Assembly: GCA_949130495.1 (NCBI GenBank)
Contig: OX422216.1
Location: 367,746,605-367,810,604 of the forward strand
Direction: 5' to 3'
DNA length: 64,000 nucleotides
Origin: Sambucus nigra
Taxonomy: Eukaryota > Streptophyta > Magnoliopsida > Dipsacales > Adoxaceae
Part shown: positions 45,761 to 58,552 of the stretch, piece after piece
How the letters are laid out: each line of letters begins with the position of its first letter
How positions within the stretch are numbered: the first letter of the stretch is position 1
The notes under the pieces: generated by a model
Database searches by the model: none
Seen by the model: the letters and a program-made list of their open reading frames with translations, nothing else
What the model was told of the DNA's origin: nothing
Position numbers and translations under genes: made by a program

Positions 45761-48675
45761 TGTGACACCCTGAATAATTAAATGCCAGGTAGCTACTCCT
45801 TTATTCAAATTAATACAAAATGTCAAGTTGGTTCAGTTCATAGCCTCACTGTCGAAAAACATTTTAACAATTACTAGCCACCTAATATTTAAAAAGTGAG
45901 TTGTTAATTTTAATTAAATCTGATTAACATGCAATAAGTTAGATTATGAAATGCCAACATAACAACCACAACATAGTCACAATAGAATAACCATGGAATA
46001 ATAATGAATCTGGAGGAATACTCCTCTAATAAATCCGAATACTGAATACAACCAAATACAAAGTCTGAATCACTAATTTATTACAACCCAAAATATGAAA
46101 TAAAACTGAGTAAGTAAGATGTCTCTAAAATAAAGGAGGCGACATGCCCAAAAGATGAGGAAATCTAAAAATATAGTCAAGAAAGAAAATGGAGGCGTCT
46201 ACTGTCGAGGTCCTGTAACTTCCACATCAGCTACAACACATCACCAGAATGGAACTCCTACGCTTGGTGTCCTTGTGGCTAGTCACCTAAAAGGTTTTTA
46301 TAAGAAAATAAATTTGAAAGCTAACGGGTCAGAGCCCGATTGTGAAAATAGTTTAAAATACAACAAATGTTTAATACCATTAAATAGTGAATATAAAATG
46401 CATGAGAATGCGTGCACTCACATGAGCTCCTCACCTCTCAAGTAAGTGTTCACTCCTATCGTTCCCGTACCCGTTCTAATTATTCCCATATATATCTAAT
46501 CCAATACACAATCTAACATTACCATACGATTTCCGATTCAATTACCGACATCTTGATTTAAACAGAGAGTGTTACTTTTCTTCTTAATTCTCAAAATTTG
46601 TAATACTAATCACTAGGGATTTTCCACTTTTAACTCTACAAAAATGTTGCTATTATTCACACTTACATTTATACATGACAGTTCATTTCAATTAATAGTA
46701 TATTTTTCTCATCATAAATATAAAATACTAGCACCCCGAGACTAAGTTGCGGTGCACATATACTCTGCTATCGAATCGCGGTACATCACGTACATAAGGA
46801 CCAAGTATTCTGAATCTCTCAGGAATCATTTCGACAAGTAACAAACACACATAACGGAGGCGAACATAGTTCACATCACATGGGTCACGCACATACCTAT
46901 GCTCCCATGATCAGCAGACTTATTAACTTCTCAATAAGTCCTTCTCTGACCTATGTCCTCGAGGTACCAATCTAAATTCCCCCGTAGGCACACAAAGATT
47001 AGATGGCCCTGATCGAATGCCAACCTCTCGTGATAGAAAGTATGGTAGGTATGTTATACACAGATAACCACATATACCGAGCATTCAAACATCTTATATA
47101 TCTTATAATATCAGTAGAGGTATATTTTACATTCCCATACCGTCATTAAATGTTACACAATTTATAATTACCGAATAATATACATTAAAAGTTGTCAACC
47201 CCTCTCACGTCGTAATTTTTGTTACACCTTCTCTAACCCATAAATGTCATCCGATTTTCTACAAAATTATAAGTTTTACTCCTCAACATACTCCAATCTC
47301 ACAACTATACCCACTAGTCAACAAGGGAAGGTTAACACTCGATTAAATAAGTCTAGTGGGAGTTCGAAATAAAATCAGGCCTAAAAAGGCCATTCTGTCA
47401 ACTCGTTAGAAATATCGTTCAAACGAGGTTGTTCGAATGAGGGTCGTTTGAACGAAGTCTTCGAATGAACTCGTTAGAAGGGATACTGTCATCTCATTAG
47501 AAGCTCGTTCGAATGAGGTCGTTCGAATGACCTGGGCAGGTCTTCTAACGAGATGGCAAAATACGTCCAAAAATTCTCCAACTCGTTTTTCTTCAATTCG
47601 TCTTTTCGAAAATCCATTCTAGGATCATCCCAATTAAGTTTTATTGTTAGTAAACTAATCTAAGTCCTCATAGGTCGCTTCTTAACATATTATTGGGGTC
47701 AAATCTTCCTAATCAACATCCAATTAACATAAATTCCCAATTTTCACCCCAAACCCTATGAACTTGAACCCAGAATTTAAATGTATTCAAAGACTCCTTA
47801 TTACTCCGTTTTCAGATCATCAAAATTTATGTTTTGTGTATTGAATTCGTCCATAAGCCTTCTACATGTAATTCTTATCTCAAAATCATAAGTTTCACCA
47901 TAATTCCATTAGTTTTCCTCAAAACTTTCTAGGCAATTAAAGTTTCTACACTAAACATGGAGGAAATATTCAATGCAATTAATAACATTAAATCACTTGC
48001 CTTAGATTTGTTCTTCAGATTTATTGTCGGTGTTTCAAGGTTGATTCTTCCCTCTTTATGGTCACAATCTCTTCCAAAAATGATGGTGGAGAGATGGTTT
48101 GGTTTGTAAACCCTTTACCCTCTTTCTAACTTCTCTCAAAAACTTTCGTAGCCCACTATCTCACTTTTTGGATGATAATGGCCTTAATGGACCTTTTAAT
48201 AATATCTAAATTACCTCTAAAATTCGTGGGTTTTAATCCCCTATTTTTTAAAATTACCAAAATACCCTTATAGGTTGTCGGTTTGGCCTAAAAATGCCCC
48301 GGGACCCAAACTAAACCCCTGGCTAGTGTTTTCTGACTATTTCGACCCTTCCGAACGCGTTGGTGCACTCAAAATGATCATTCGGTGGATAAAAATATAA
48401 TTTACTTTTTAATTTAAATAAATTAATTCTTGACGCGACTAACATGCGCGTTCCAACTAAATTTCTCAAATTGTCGTATTTTTGCCTCGCAACAACTTTA
48501 ATATTTTCAATACTCATATATTACCATATATACTCAGAAACATTCAATTTTTAACATCATAATCAAATATCAACTCACATCTCGCTAGTATTTATAACCG
48601 GATTAATTCCCAAATAATTTCATTTAATTCAATTAATCCCTTAAATAAAAATCAATAAAATTACGGGGTATTACA
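45761..48675 (-). repeat. 5' LTR of chromovirus B
   Basis: 2,915 bp, TGTGACACCCTG ... GGGGTATTACA in plus-strand reading, partner of 38,005-40,906. Its palindrome block (47,395-47,558) is about 14 bases longer than in the other LTR because it has an extra GTTCGAATGA-type unit. Confidence 0.96.
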
Positions 48676-48860
48676 TAAATAGGCCCAGTTCCGGCAGGCA
48701 TGAGAGACTTAGATATATAGAATCTATAGTTTGACCATTTGCTATTGATGCCCCCCAAAAGAATGGAGAAAGCCCTGGGAAAACATAAAGTTAATTGAAT
48801 TTTTAATCCTGTAATTTTTATTTTGAGCATGTAATGAACTCCATTGATTTCTTAAATAAG
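48676..48860 (+). pseudogene. Antisense accessory gene of Tat element E, end
   Basis: This is the continuation across chromovirus B of the plus-strand gene at 36,640-38,004. The short segment reads broken frames such as AIDAPQKNGESPGKT (near 48,760) and then becomes AT-rich with no clear end. Its position between B and E's pol 3' side is the main support. Confidence 0.4.
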
Positions 48861-49390
48861 AATATATGGGATGAATAAATATTGTGTATATATCTGGTCT
48901 ATCAGTGGTGAAGTATATATATTAGGTGGTTGGCTATTAATCGATCAAATATACTGAACTGATTACCTATTTGGAAGAACCGAAGTTGTCAGGCCTTAGG
49001 ATCTACTAACCCATTTATATTTGTCCACACGGATCTTGTTGCTTAGAAGCCAAATATTGAGTTTGTCACCATTGGCAACCAAGTTTATTAGAATTTTTTC
49101 CTAATCTATTCCGGTAAAACTTCTTTTTTTCCATTTTAAGTCATACAGGAAGCTTTTATTTTTTTTATGTCACTTGTGAAAGAGAAAGTCATATATGACA
49201 TGCTTTGGACTAGATTGTCTCTTTGAAGTTTTAATTGAGATTTTTGTATCTCCAATACTCCCTAGAAAGAAAATACAAAAAGGAAGGTGATTAACTATAA
49301 ACAAATAAAATCTCATTAAATTGCTGAAGGAATCTACATATTCATTGAAGCCTTTCACACTTTTTTATAATACTTCCTAGGATGCTTGGC
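48861..49390 (-). other. Non-coding tail between E's integrase and accessory gene
   Basis: About 530 bp, AT-rich, with no frame that resembles a retrotransposon domain on either strand. It corresponds to the post-pol tail seen at 6,226-6,697 in G and 58,553-59,490 in F, but has no tandem array. Confidence 0.55.
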
Positions 49391-50500
49391 ATTCCCTGGG
49401 TTCTTGAACTGTGCCCCCTCAAGTGTTTTTATGAAATAGGTACCTGGACGGACAACTGCAGAAATACGATATGGGCGATGCTAATTAACATTTATCTTAT
49501 TGCCTTTTTGCATCACCTTTTTGAGGATATAATCTCATTCTTTCAAGTTGTTTGACTTCACTCTTTTGTTATAAAAACTGGTGGTACAATGTCAATAGAT
49601 AGCTACCCAAAGTGTAGCGTTCTCTCGTACCTCTTACACCGAGTCCAAATCAAGTCTACTCATCAAATAACTTTTGGTAGAGTCAAAGTTGAGCAACCTA
49701 TGACTTTGTACACCAATTTCTGTTAGGACTATACCTTATATTCCAAATGCTAGCATGTATGGAGTTTCCCAGTAGTTGTCCTCGTCATGGTTCTATAAGC
49801 CTACAAGGCACTATGCAACTCATTAATCTAGTTGCCCTTAGCATCGTTAAGCATATTTTATAATATATCAAGCAATGCTTTGTTTGTCACTTCTGTCTGA
49901 CCATTACATTGTGGATGATCTAGGACAGAATGTAGCTTTTGGATTTTATATTGAGCGCAATAATCCTCAAACTCTTAGTTACGAAACAAGTTTCCATGGT
50001 CAATGATAAAGGCATATGCCATGCCATATCGAAATAGGATATTATTCCATAAAATTGGTAAACTTGTTCATAGGGCATTTCAACTAGTGGCTCAACTTCC
50101 ACTTATTTTGTGATGTAGTCCATCGTAATAACTAAGTATTTAAATATCCCTTTCACCTTTGATAGTGGTCCAACCAAATCGATTCCCTAAAGGGTAAAGG
50201 GCCAAGGGAGGTGATAGGATTCAAATAAACCCCTGGTTGTTTATGTATAGCAGTAAATTTTAGCCACTTTTCACACTTCTTAGCATATGAAGAGAAATTT
50301 GCCTTGATAGTCGACCAGTAATATCCCTACATGGTTACTCGGCACACCAATGATCGTCCAACTAAATGGGTTTCTCGTAATCCTTCATGAACCTCTTTGA
50401 TCAGTTCTTGTACTTTCATTGGATGAATGCCCCAAAGTAAGATGATTGTAAATCTCCTTTGTACAAAACACCTCCTTCCAATATGTAGCTAGTCACGTTG
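49391..50500 (-). pseudogene. Element E: integrase
   Basis: Reading from about 50,430: IKEVHEGL (zinc-region His), a core with VEPLVEMPYEQVYQF in the frame 50,102-49,920, then, out of frame, a segment with QCNGQTEVTNKA near 49,890 that holds the catalytic Glu, and further a C-terminal part. Nearly every segment is in a different frame, with stops throughout. The order and the Tat-like words are enough to place it; it is heavily eroded. Confidence 0.72.
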
Positions 50501-50554
50501 TATCCTACTTCCTGTCCTTTTTTGGATCTTTACGTAGTAATCCCTTATTAATGT

Positions 50555-51190
50555 ACCTTTAAATTGGATATATTCATGAGGGGACCATATCAACTACTAT
50601 TAAGGTAACATTTTGTTCATCTATGGTCCTCTTTTCTAGGATTTCTAACGTAATGGTCCTCTATAATTTTTTCCTCGTTACCGAAGCAAGACTAGCAAGT
50701 GCGTCTGCTCATACATTCTCTATTCTTGGAATTTTGACTATTCCAATTGCCAAGAACTTGGAGAGAGTGATTTGAGCCTCGGCTAATTACTTTTTCATCA
50801 GTCCAGCTTTGACTCCATATATCCCGAGCAATTGGTTAATAATAGGTTGAGAGTCACTGTGAGTGACTATTTGATCGACACCTAGTGACAAAGCGAGTTT
50901 CAATACCATAATTAATGCTTCATACTCTTCCTCATTGGTTGAAGCTTGGAATTAAAAATGAAGAGCATGCTCCATATCTATATCATCGGCGGTATTTGAA
51001 ATTAATCATGCTCCACTGCTAGAGGCACAAGAGGACGTATCAATGTCCAACTTCCAGATATAAGTTTTGTCGTCAAAGCTCTTGTAACTCAGATATCCTT
51101 GCTTAAATATTTTTTTCGCTTTATTCTTCACACATTTTGGAAATATATTGGGTAGTGGGCAATTCTAGTTTATCCACTTTAGAACTATCT
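50555..51190 (-). pseudogene. Element E: second RNase H
   Basis: NEEEYEALIMVLKLALSLGV near 50,930 has the Glu and VTHSDSQPIINQL near 50,860 the Asp; ADALASLASVTR near 50,690 holds the last Asp. The first motif is not readable. It matches the same domain in C (18,800-19,560) and F (56,868-57,297). Confidence 0.75.
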
Positions 51191-51204
51191 TTCGAAGAAG
51201 TATG

Positions 51205-52700
51205 TTAAACTTGGTTCGATTTTGATCTATATTCATAGGAATTATGCTCGACCTCTTTCCCCTTATGATCAGCTGTGATTTCTTCATCAATAAATTTCAC
51301 TATGAATTTCTCTACAACCTTCCCTTTCAGCGATGTCTGGGGCTCATAGACTATATCATATTCACCTATGTATACTTCCCAGGTCATTAATCTCCTAAAT
51401 TTTTCTATCTTATGGATAGCTTGGCGTAATGGTAAATCTGTGTAGACTACAATGGTAACTGCCTTGAAATAAGGCTTCATTCCTCTAAATGACTCAATAA
51501 TTACTAAAGCCAATTTTTCTTAGAAGGGATATCTAATATCCGCCACCTAAAGGCCTTGTTAGTATAATACACTGGTTTTTGAATTCCATCCTCTAGTTAA
51601 ATGAGGGCCAAGCTAACATCCGACTCGATTATAGCTAGGTATAGGCATAATTTTTCTCTTAGTATTAGTTGGGAGAGTAATGATGGAGATCCCAAATATC
51701 TCTTTAATTTTTGAAAATATCTTCCGCATTTTTCATTATATTCAAAATTTTTCCCGAGTACCATGAAGGATTGTGAGCATTTATCAGTTGCTCGAGAGGC
51801 AAATTCATTGAGTGCAACTACTCTTCCTATTAACGTTTGCACATCGTTCTTGCACAGTGGAGATTGCATTTCGATCAGTGATTTAATTTTTGGGGGGTTT
51901 GATTTAATCCCTCCTTAATTTATGATCAATCCCAATAACATCCCTTCTTTGACGTCGAATACCATTTGGTCGAGTTGAGTTTCATCTGATGCCTCTCTAG
52001 CTGGTCAAATTTTTAGCATAAGTATTTGATATGGTCGACATATATCTTGATTTTAGTTAACATATCCTCCACATAACTTACATATTTTTTATTGATATAC
52101 TCCTCAAAGACCTTGTTTACCAACTTTTGGTATGTTGCGCCAGCATTTTTAATCCTAAAAGGCATAACATTGTTGTTTTAAATACCTCAACTGGTAATAA
52201 TTGATGTCTTTTCCCTGCCTTTTGGCTTCATTTTAATTTGATTGTATCCCAAATATGGATCCATAAAGCTAAGTACCTCGTGTCCTATAGTGGCTCAACT
52301 AGTTGGTTAATTTTGGGCAGAGGGAAATGATACTTTTAATAGGCTTTATTGAGATCCGTGAAGTCAACAAGCATGCTCTATTTGTTGTTCTTAATCTTCA
52401 CCATCACCACGTTAGCCATCCGGTTCGAGTATATAATGTCTTTAATGAAATTTTCCTTCATCATCCTTTCCACCTCCTCTTGGATGGCTATGTTCTTCTC
52501 AAGACTGGATACACCCCATTATTTCTTGATCAGATTGGCATCTTTAGTGATATTCATCTCATGGGAGATAAATTTTGGATCAATTCTTGGCATATCCTCA
52601 TGACTCCATGTGATCATGCTCTTCTGCTCTTTTAGGAAATTGATCAATTCTCTTTTGAGAGTTGGATCCAGAGTTGAACTGATCTGCGTGGTTCTTTATA
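51205..52700 (-). pseudogene. Element E: reverse transcriptase and first RNase H
   Basis: The RT palm near 52,160-52,060 reads ATYQKLVNKVFEEYINKK and SYVEDMLTKI: the YVDD active site is YVED here, so one catalytic Asp is Glu. The thumb and connection lie in the frame 51,869-51,597 (LKRYLGSPSLLSQLI). RNase H continues at 51,513-51,205 with ESFRGMKPYFKAVTIVVYTD, LPLRQAIHKIEKFRRLMTW and KVVEKFIVKFIDEE. Broken by stops near 51,515 and 51,595. Confidence 0.83.
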
Positions 52701-53530
52701 GTCTTTTATCATCTTCGAAAATTATGTCTATTAACTCCAACACCTACCTTTAACCAAATTCGACTCCTCGCGAGGATCTAAGGTTTTAATCTGTTAGGTT
52801 GTGGTAAGTTTCTTTACCTCTTCTTGGTCGGCTGAAGTGTAATGGCATTCTCTAACTTCAACTTGCTTTCTAGTAACAATGTCGATCAACATAATGAGTG
52901 GGTAAATTTAAGCTGTGGTGGGCATTACATGGTTCTTCTTTGAACTTTTCAGGCCGACCCTGCGAAGGATCATATTGCAGGCTGATCGAACGTTCTTGTC
53001 TAAGATGAAGAAACAAATACTGTTAGCTCAACTAGCTAGACATGTGCCGATTAAGACTTCCAACATAATAGTCCATATTGGATATACTTTTTCACCTAAG
53101 AATACTATTAATGGACTATAATAAGGTTCTAATTTGCTGTTGCATAATCCTAAACTGTGGAAATAATTATAGAACATGACATCAGCTGAATTGCTATTGT
53201 AAATCGGAATTCTAGACACCCTTACCTCATGTACTCTTATAGTTACGAGCAAAGGATCATCATGTGGGTAAACTACTCCTGATAGGTCATTTTTTGAGAA
53301 ACTAATGACCAACTTATCTTTGTCTCGTTTCCTTGCCTAACCATCAAGATATCGACGAATATATTAATGTATCGAATATAAAAGGATGATTTGGCTTTGT
53401 TTAAGTAGGATATTCTTTTAGCTATTTCATCACAACCATCGACAAATCCGCCTATAATAAATTGACATCCAAAATATATTATTTTTACCACAATTTCAGG
53501 CTTTCGAGGGTTCTTTGGCAAATCTGGATC
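52700..53530 (-). pseudogene. Element E: aspartic protease
   Basis: Frames 53,521-53,273 and 53,312-53,028 overlap by a frameshift. The second gives VISFSKNDLSGVVYPHDDPL, then the active site as RIPIYNSNSADVMFYNYF, in which the catalytic Asp of VDNGSS has become Tyr and the Gly has become Ser; then LEPYYSPLIVFLGEKVYPIW. It aligns with C's protease, where the site is intact. Confidence 0.82.
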
Positions 53531-54962
53531 TTCTATTAATCATTATCTCGACTTCTTTTCTTGTCATCTCTTCCTCTATAAGGAGATTATGATCGCCTCT
53601 TGGATTCTCATTCTTCTGACCTGGTGATGAACTTGGACAACTTTCAACACTAGATTACATTTTAGTCTGATTTTTCAAAGTAATGTTGTTATCAGTCGTG
53701 TTCCCATGATCATTGTGAAACTCACATTACTTTTACTTGTCATCCTGTTAGGAGGGGACTTCAGTGTTTCGAGCCATTTGAGGTATTTTATCCCTTTAAT
53801 TTCCTCGAGGATGTGATACACACTAGTAGTGTGAGTAGTGTATTCCTCATACTTATTGTGTTTCTCATTTTCTTATCTTTTTTCTCCTTCTAATTAGAAT
53901 TCTTAGAATGGTCGACGTTAGAACTTGGAGCTTGCTTAGTGGCTATAGCGTCCTTGACATTCATAATTTTTCCATATTTATCCACAAACTCAGTTATAGT
54001 TTTAGGGGGATGTTTATCCAGCATATAATATAAGTTTTTGAGGAGCAATCCACTCATCATAGCAATAATAGCGATATTTCCTTCATATTCTACCACTTCC
54101 AACTTTTCACTATTAAAATGAGTTATGTACTTGTGTATGGTCTCCCCTGGTCGCTGACGGATGCTTAGTAAGTTATCTACCCTCTTAATATGTTTTGCCC
54201 CAAAGCAAAATTGGTTGATGAATAGCTCAGCTAGCTCTTAGAAATTAAAGATTTATCCTCAAGGAATATTATTATACCAAATCTAGGCAGATCCAGTGAC
54301 CCTACTTGAGAATGCTTAGCAGCGTATCTCATTTGGAAATGAATACATATCAATTGTTGCCTGGTATTGTTCAATATGGAGGATGCGATCAATTTTTCAT
54401 TCATATTTGGGAGTGACTACTGGTGGCTTGAATTTGGACAGTGTGGGAAAATCCACAATGGATGGAACAAAAGGAGACCCTTTCACTAAGCTCCTTTATA
54501 GGTGATTTTTGGTCATGGATATCTCTTATAAGCGATATTTCAATTTTTATATTGATCCTTTACATGAATGATCTTCGCGATTATATTTGGCTGAGGCAAC
54601 TTGGGTAACTCTATCATGTGTTTGTGTTGAGCATTTTTCTTGAGAAGTCTACTCTACACGCACGGATCAAATGCTAACGATGATCACGTGATCTGTCTGT
54701 TTCCCTATGATGTCCAAGGTGCTCCTGGACCAAGATAATCGCTTGCTCAATATTTCCAATATGCTCGGTCACTCTGGAGTAAGAGATCCTCCATCATAGT
54801 AGTCACTAGATCTAATTGAAATTTTTTCTCTCGAATGGTATGACGTATCACAAAAAGATCTTAAATATCCATTGCTTTCATTTCTAGTAGTCAGAGATGG
54901 CCTTTCCTTCCGAGAAGATGGAGCAACGTTAGATCTTTCTTGAAGTGTTTGAGTTAGTTTCC
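53530..54962 (-). pseudogene. Element E: gag, cut at the junction with F
   Basis: The gag core near 54,240-54,120 contains ELAELFINQFCFGAKHIKRV and RPGETIHKYITHFNSEKLEV; then MMSGLLLKNLYYMLDKHPPK and NVKDAIATKQAPSSN (54,102-53,890). To the right, 54,590-54,380 has VKGSPFVPSIVDFPTLSKF, matching VKGSPFIQVIVEYPTPSKF in C. The similarity to C runs to about 54,960, where it stops in the N-terminal region and plus-strand coding sequence of F begins. No leader, primer binding site or LTR of E follows. Confidence 0.82.
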
Positions 54963-55345
54963 TAGATGAAAATGTTTACTTGGCCTACAATATAATCCTA
55001 GGAAGGGTAGCCCTCAAGGAGTTTGAGGTAGTGACCTTAACCGTCCACCAAATAATTAAATTCCTGACCCCATATGGGGTACGGGAAGTTCAAGGGACCA
55101 AGTTGAGGCACTCAAATGCTACTTCATCTCGGTCGAGGAGAGAGAAGCGTATAAAAGGTCCACTATGACATATAACATCAACACTATGGATCCTAGAGAT
55201 GAGACTAAACTAAAAAAGGGTGAGGCCGCTGAGGAGGTGGTCTCCATCATCCTCAATAAGGAAGAATCGAAAAAACCATCCAAATTGGCAAAAACCTGAA
55301 GGAGGAAATCAAAGGAGAGTTGATCAAGTTATTGAGGAAGAGTCA
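54963..55345 (+). pseudogene. Element F: end of protease and linker
   Basis: The frame from 54,980 reads AYNIILGRVALKEFEVVTLT, the conserved ILGR region at the end of a Tat protease, and continues TPYGVREVQGT. The active site and all of gag are absent: the sequence begins mid-domain at the junction with E. After a stop at 55,168 the linker to RT is broken. Confidence 0.8.
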
Positions 55346-56575
55346 TAGTCTCTTCGCTTGGAGTTAGAAGGATATACCAGGCATTGATCCAAAGGTCCTC
55401 TGTCATAATCTAAATGTGGCCAACGGTGCAAAGTCTATACGACAGAGGAGAAAAGTCTATTAATGGGAAAAATATGATGTCATTTGGGAAGACGTGAAGA
55501 AGCTTGATAAGGTAGACTTAATCAAAGAGGTCATTTCCCCTGAGTGGTTGGGCTAAGGCTGTCATCATCGCCAAAGACAATGATAAATGGAGGATGTGTG
55601 TTGATTTTCCATATTTGAATAAAGATTGACCTAAAGATAGCTTCTCATTATCAAGAATTGATCAGATGGTAGACTCTACCACTGGCCATGAGTTAATGAG
55701 CTTTATGGGTGCCTACTCAAGCTACAATCAAATATTCATGGATATAGCCGATGCATAAAAGACATCCTTTATAACCGTCAAGGGGACCTATTGCTACAAG
55801 TTCATGTCCTTTGGATTGAAGAATGTTGGGGTAACATACCAAAATCTAGTCAACAAAATGTTTGAAGATCAGATTGGAAAGACGATGGAAGTATATATCA
55901 ATGACATGTTAATGAAGGTCCTCAAGTCCAACACTCACGTGGCCAACCTTGAGTGCACTTTTAATACGATGGATAGATATAAGATGAAGCTCAACCCAAC
56001 CAAGTGTGTCTTCGGTGTGGGAGCAGGGAAATTCTTAGGCTTCATTATGAATCAGAGGGGGATTGAAGCTAACCCCCAAAAGATCAAAGATTTATTGGAG
56101 ATGAAGATTCCTATAATAATTAAGGATGTGAAGAGGTTAACTGGATGGGTATCTTCATTAAAAATGTTTGTGTTTAGAGCGATCGATAAATGCCTTCCTA
56201 TCTTTAAAGTGTTAATAAAATCTTTTGAATGGAACGATGAGTGTGATAAGGCCTTCCAACATTTGAAATCCTACCTCGTCTCTCCACTCTTACTATCTAG
56301 ACCAGTCCAAGGTGATAAGTTGTATATTTATCTAGCAATTTTAGAGTCAGCTACTAGTGTTGCTATTATTAGGGAAGAGGATGGAATTAAAAAACTAGTG
56401 TACTTTAATAGCAAGGCCCTCCAAGGGGCTGAGAAAAGATACCCCAAAATGGAGCAGTTAGCTTATGCTCTGATCCACACCTCAAGGAAGATGAAGTCCT
56501 ATTTCCAGGCACATCCAATGGTGGTCCTCACCAACACTCCTCTCAGATAGGTCATTCACAAGATTGAGAAGTCGA
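55345..56575 (+). pseudogene. Element F: reverse transcriptase and first RNase H
   Basis: The RT begins with DIPGIDPKVLCHNLNV near 55,370. The long open frame 55,804-56,550 carries MSFGLKNVGVTYQNLVNKMF and the active site VYINDMLMK, so YVDD is YIND and one Asp is Asn. The thumb, connection (FQHLKSYLVSPLLLSRPVQG) and RNase H (YFNSKALQGAEKRYPKMEQL, LTNTPLR) follow without a break to a TAG at 56,548. Despite 248 open codons the enzyme would lack its catalytic pair. Confidence 0.9.
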
Positions 56576-57340
56576 GAAGGTTGATGGCTTGGGAAATTGT
56601 TTTAGGGGAGTCCGACATCATTTACCAGCCAAGAACGACCAATAAGGGGCAGGCCCTGGTAGACTTTATGGCCGAGTTCACCTTGGATGAGGCCGATACA
56701 AAAGATATTGAAGCTACAGCTTGTGAACAAAACATCAGGATGTTTCCTCCCTCGACCGAGGCTGAGACGACTTCGGTAATAAATAAGGTGTTTGAGAATG
56801 AGGATGAACGATACCTCTTCAAAAATGTAGTCATGGAAGATGATATTTTTCTCAAAATGAAACTATGTGGAACCTCTTCGTTGATGGATCTTCATATGGA
56901 AATGGAAGTGGGGTAGGATTAATAGTATCAGCACTAGACGGGACCGATATTGAGTATCAACTTCAAAGCCTCCAATAATGAAACAGGGTATGTGGCCCTC
57001 CTAGCAGACTTCTCCCTTTCCCGGGCACAAAATATTGGATAACTCCTTGTCCATAGTGATTCCAAATTGGTTATCAATCAAATTATGGGGGTATATGAGG
57101 CCAAGGATGACAGAATAGCCAAGTACCTGGTAAGAGTAAAGACAACATTGAAGCATTTTAGCGAAGTGAAGCTGAAGAGAATATCCCGGCTAAATAATGA
57201 TCGAGCCGACTCTCTAGCAAGGTTATCCTTGGCTACTAAAACTAAAATCATAAGAAAGGTCCCAGTAGAGATTCTCCATCGAATGATGATTGAAGGATAA
57301 GAAACCATGGAATTTTTCTTCAACTTGAGTATGGGAGCTT
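56576..57340 (+). pseudogene. Element F: second RNase H
   Basis: The linker MAWEIVLGESDIIYQPRTTN, GQALVDFMAEFTLDE, leads to WNLFVDGSSYGNGSGVGL (first Asp intact, near 56,870, in another frame), then a broken part, then VHSDSKLVINQIMG (Asp intact) and LNNDRADSLARLSL (last Asp). Frameshifts near 56,910 and 57,040. Confidence 0.85.
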
Positions 57341-58552
57341 CCTAGATGGATACTATCATTCGATATATCAGAGAGGGAGAATTTCCAGAGTCCAGAGCTA
57401 AAAGAAAGAAGTTGAGATATAAAGCTTCTGAATTCTCCCTTATAGTAGAAACCCTATATAAAAAAGGGTTCTTACCTCCTCTACCCAGATGTGTTCATCT
57501 ATCTGAGGTAGAGTATATTTTAAAGGACGTGCATGAAAGATCCTGCTCCAACCATATTGGAGTGAGGTCATTAGCTAAGAGGATCATTACTCAGGGTTAT
57601 TGGTGGCCGACATTTGCCAAATATACAATAACATATATTAAGAAGTATGACAAGTGCCAATGATTTGCCTCCATACCCCATCAACCTCATTAGCCTCTTA
57701 CCTCCATTACTTCTCCTTGACCATTTGTGGTTTGGGGGATTTATTTGTTTGGGCCATTCCCAAGAGTTGTGAATAATTATTGTTATTTGATTATGGTGAT
57801 CGGCTATTTTTCACAGTGGGTAGAGTCTGAGCTGATGATTACAATCATAGAGAAGAAATCTTTTCAGTTTATCTGGAAAACATAATCTGTAGATACAACC
57901 TACTTAATACCCTAATTTTTTTTATAATGAAACACAGTTCAAGAAGATCTCTCGGATGTGAACGATTCGACATTAAGAAGTTTTTCTCCATTCTCGGATG
58001 ACCCCGGGCTAATGGGAAGACAGAAGTGACACACATAATGATTATTGATGGAATCAAGAAGAGATTGGAATATTCCAAAGGGAGGTGGATTGAAGAGGTT
58101 TATGTTGTCCTTTGGGCTTATAGAATGACGGAGAGAACTCCAATTGGGGAACTCCATTCAGGTTGGCTTATGTCTCTGAGGCAATGGTGATAGTAGAGGT
58201 AGGTCGCCCAATACACAGAGTTTAGATATACAAACCAGGGCAGAATGTGGAAGAAAGGAGACTGGACTTGGATCTTATGAAGGAAAAAATAGAAGATGAT
58301 GAGGTTAGGCGAGCGGCCTATCAGGAAAGGACAACGAAGTTTAACAATAATAGGGTAAAAGCTCGACCACTTGAAGTTGGAGACCTCGTGCTGAAGAAGA
58401 CATGGAAAAAGCCCAACAATATTCATTCGAACTGGCATGGTCCATATAGAGAGTTTGATGAAGTGGTCCTAGGGACATATCGATTGGAAAATCTAAAAGG
58501 GGAGCCGTTCTCAAACCTATGGAACGCCGACGACCTCAAAAAATATTACTAG
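57341..58552 (+). pseudogene. Element F: integrase
   Basis: The frame 57,346-57,663 holds the linker and zinc region: VHERSCSNHIG (two His) and KKYDKCQ, where the first Cys of CxxC is Tyr. The core (57,670-58,180) is scrambled across frames. The C-terminal frame 58,247-58,552 is open: RRLDLDLMKEKIEDDEVRRA, LEVGDLVLKKT, then NWHGPYREFDEVVLGTYRLE and the ending NLWNADDLKKYY, as in element G. Confidence 0.85.

Larger units (their letters stand above)
38005..48675 (-). mobile_element. Chromovirus B (Tekay/Del-like), complete structure, frames broken
   Basis: Two long LTRs (38,005-40,906 and 45,761-48,675) with TG...CA ends enclose gag, protease, RT, RNase H, integrase and chromodomain on the minus strand. 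The flanks are TAAAT on both sides (38,000-38,004 and 48,676-48,680), a perfect target duplication. Primer binding site and polypurine tract are intact. In about 160 bases sampled I count six LTR differences. Catalytic residues of protease, RT and integrase all survive, so it is the best preserved element here; but several stops, most of them TAG where Gln is expected, interrupt every frame. Confidence 0.96.

Noticed and set aside
52303..52635. 110-codon plus-strand frame within element E
   Set aside because: It is the antisense of the RT region of E and shares no motif with any family.
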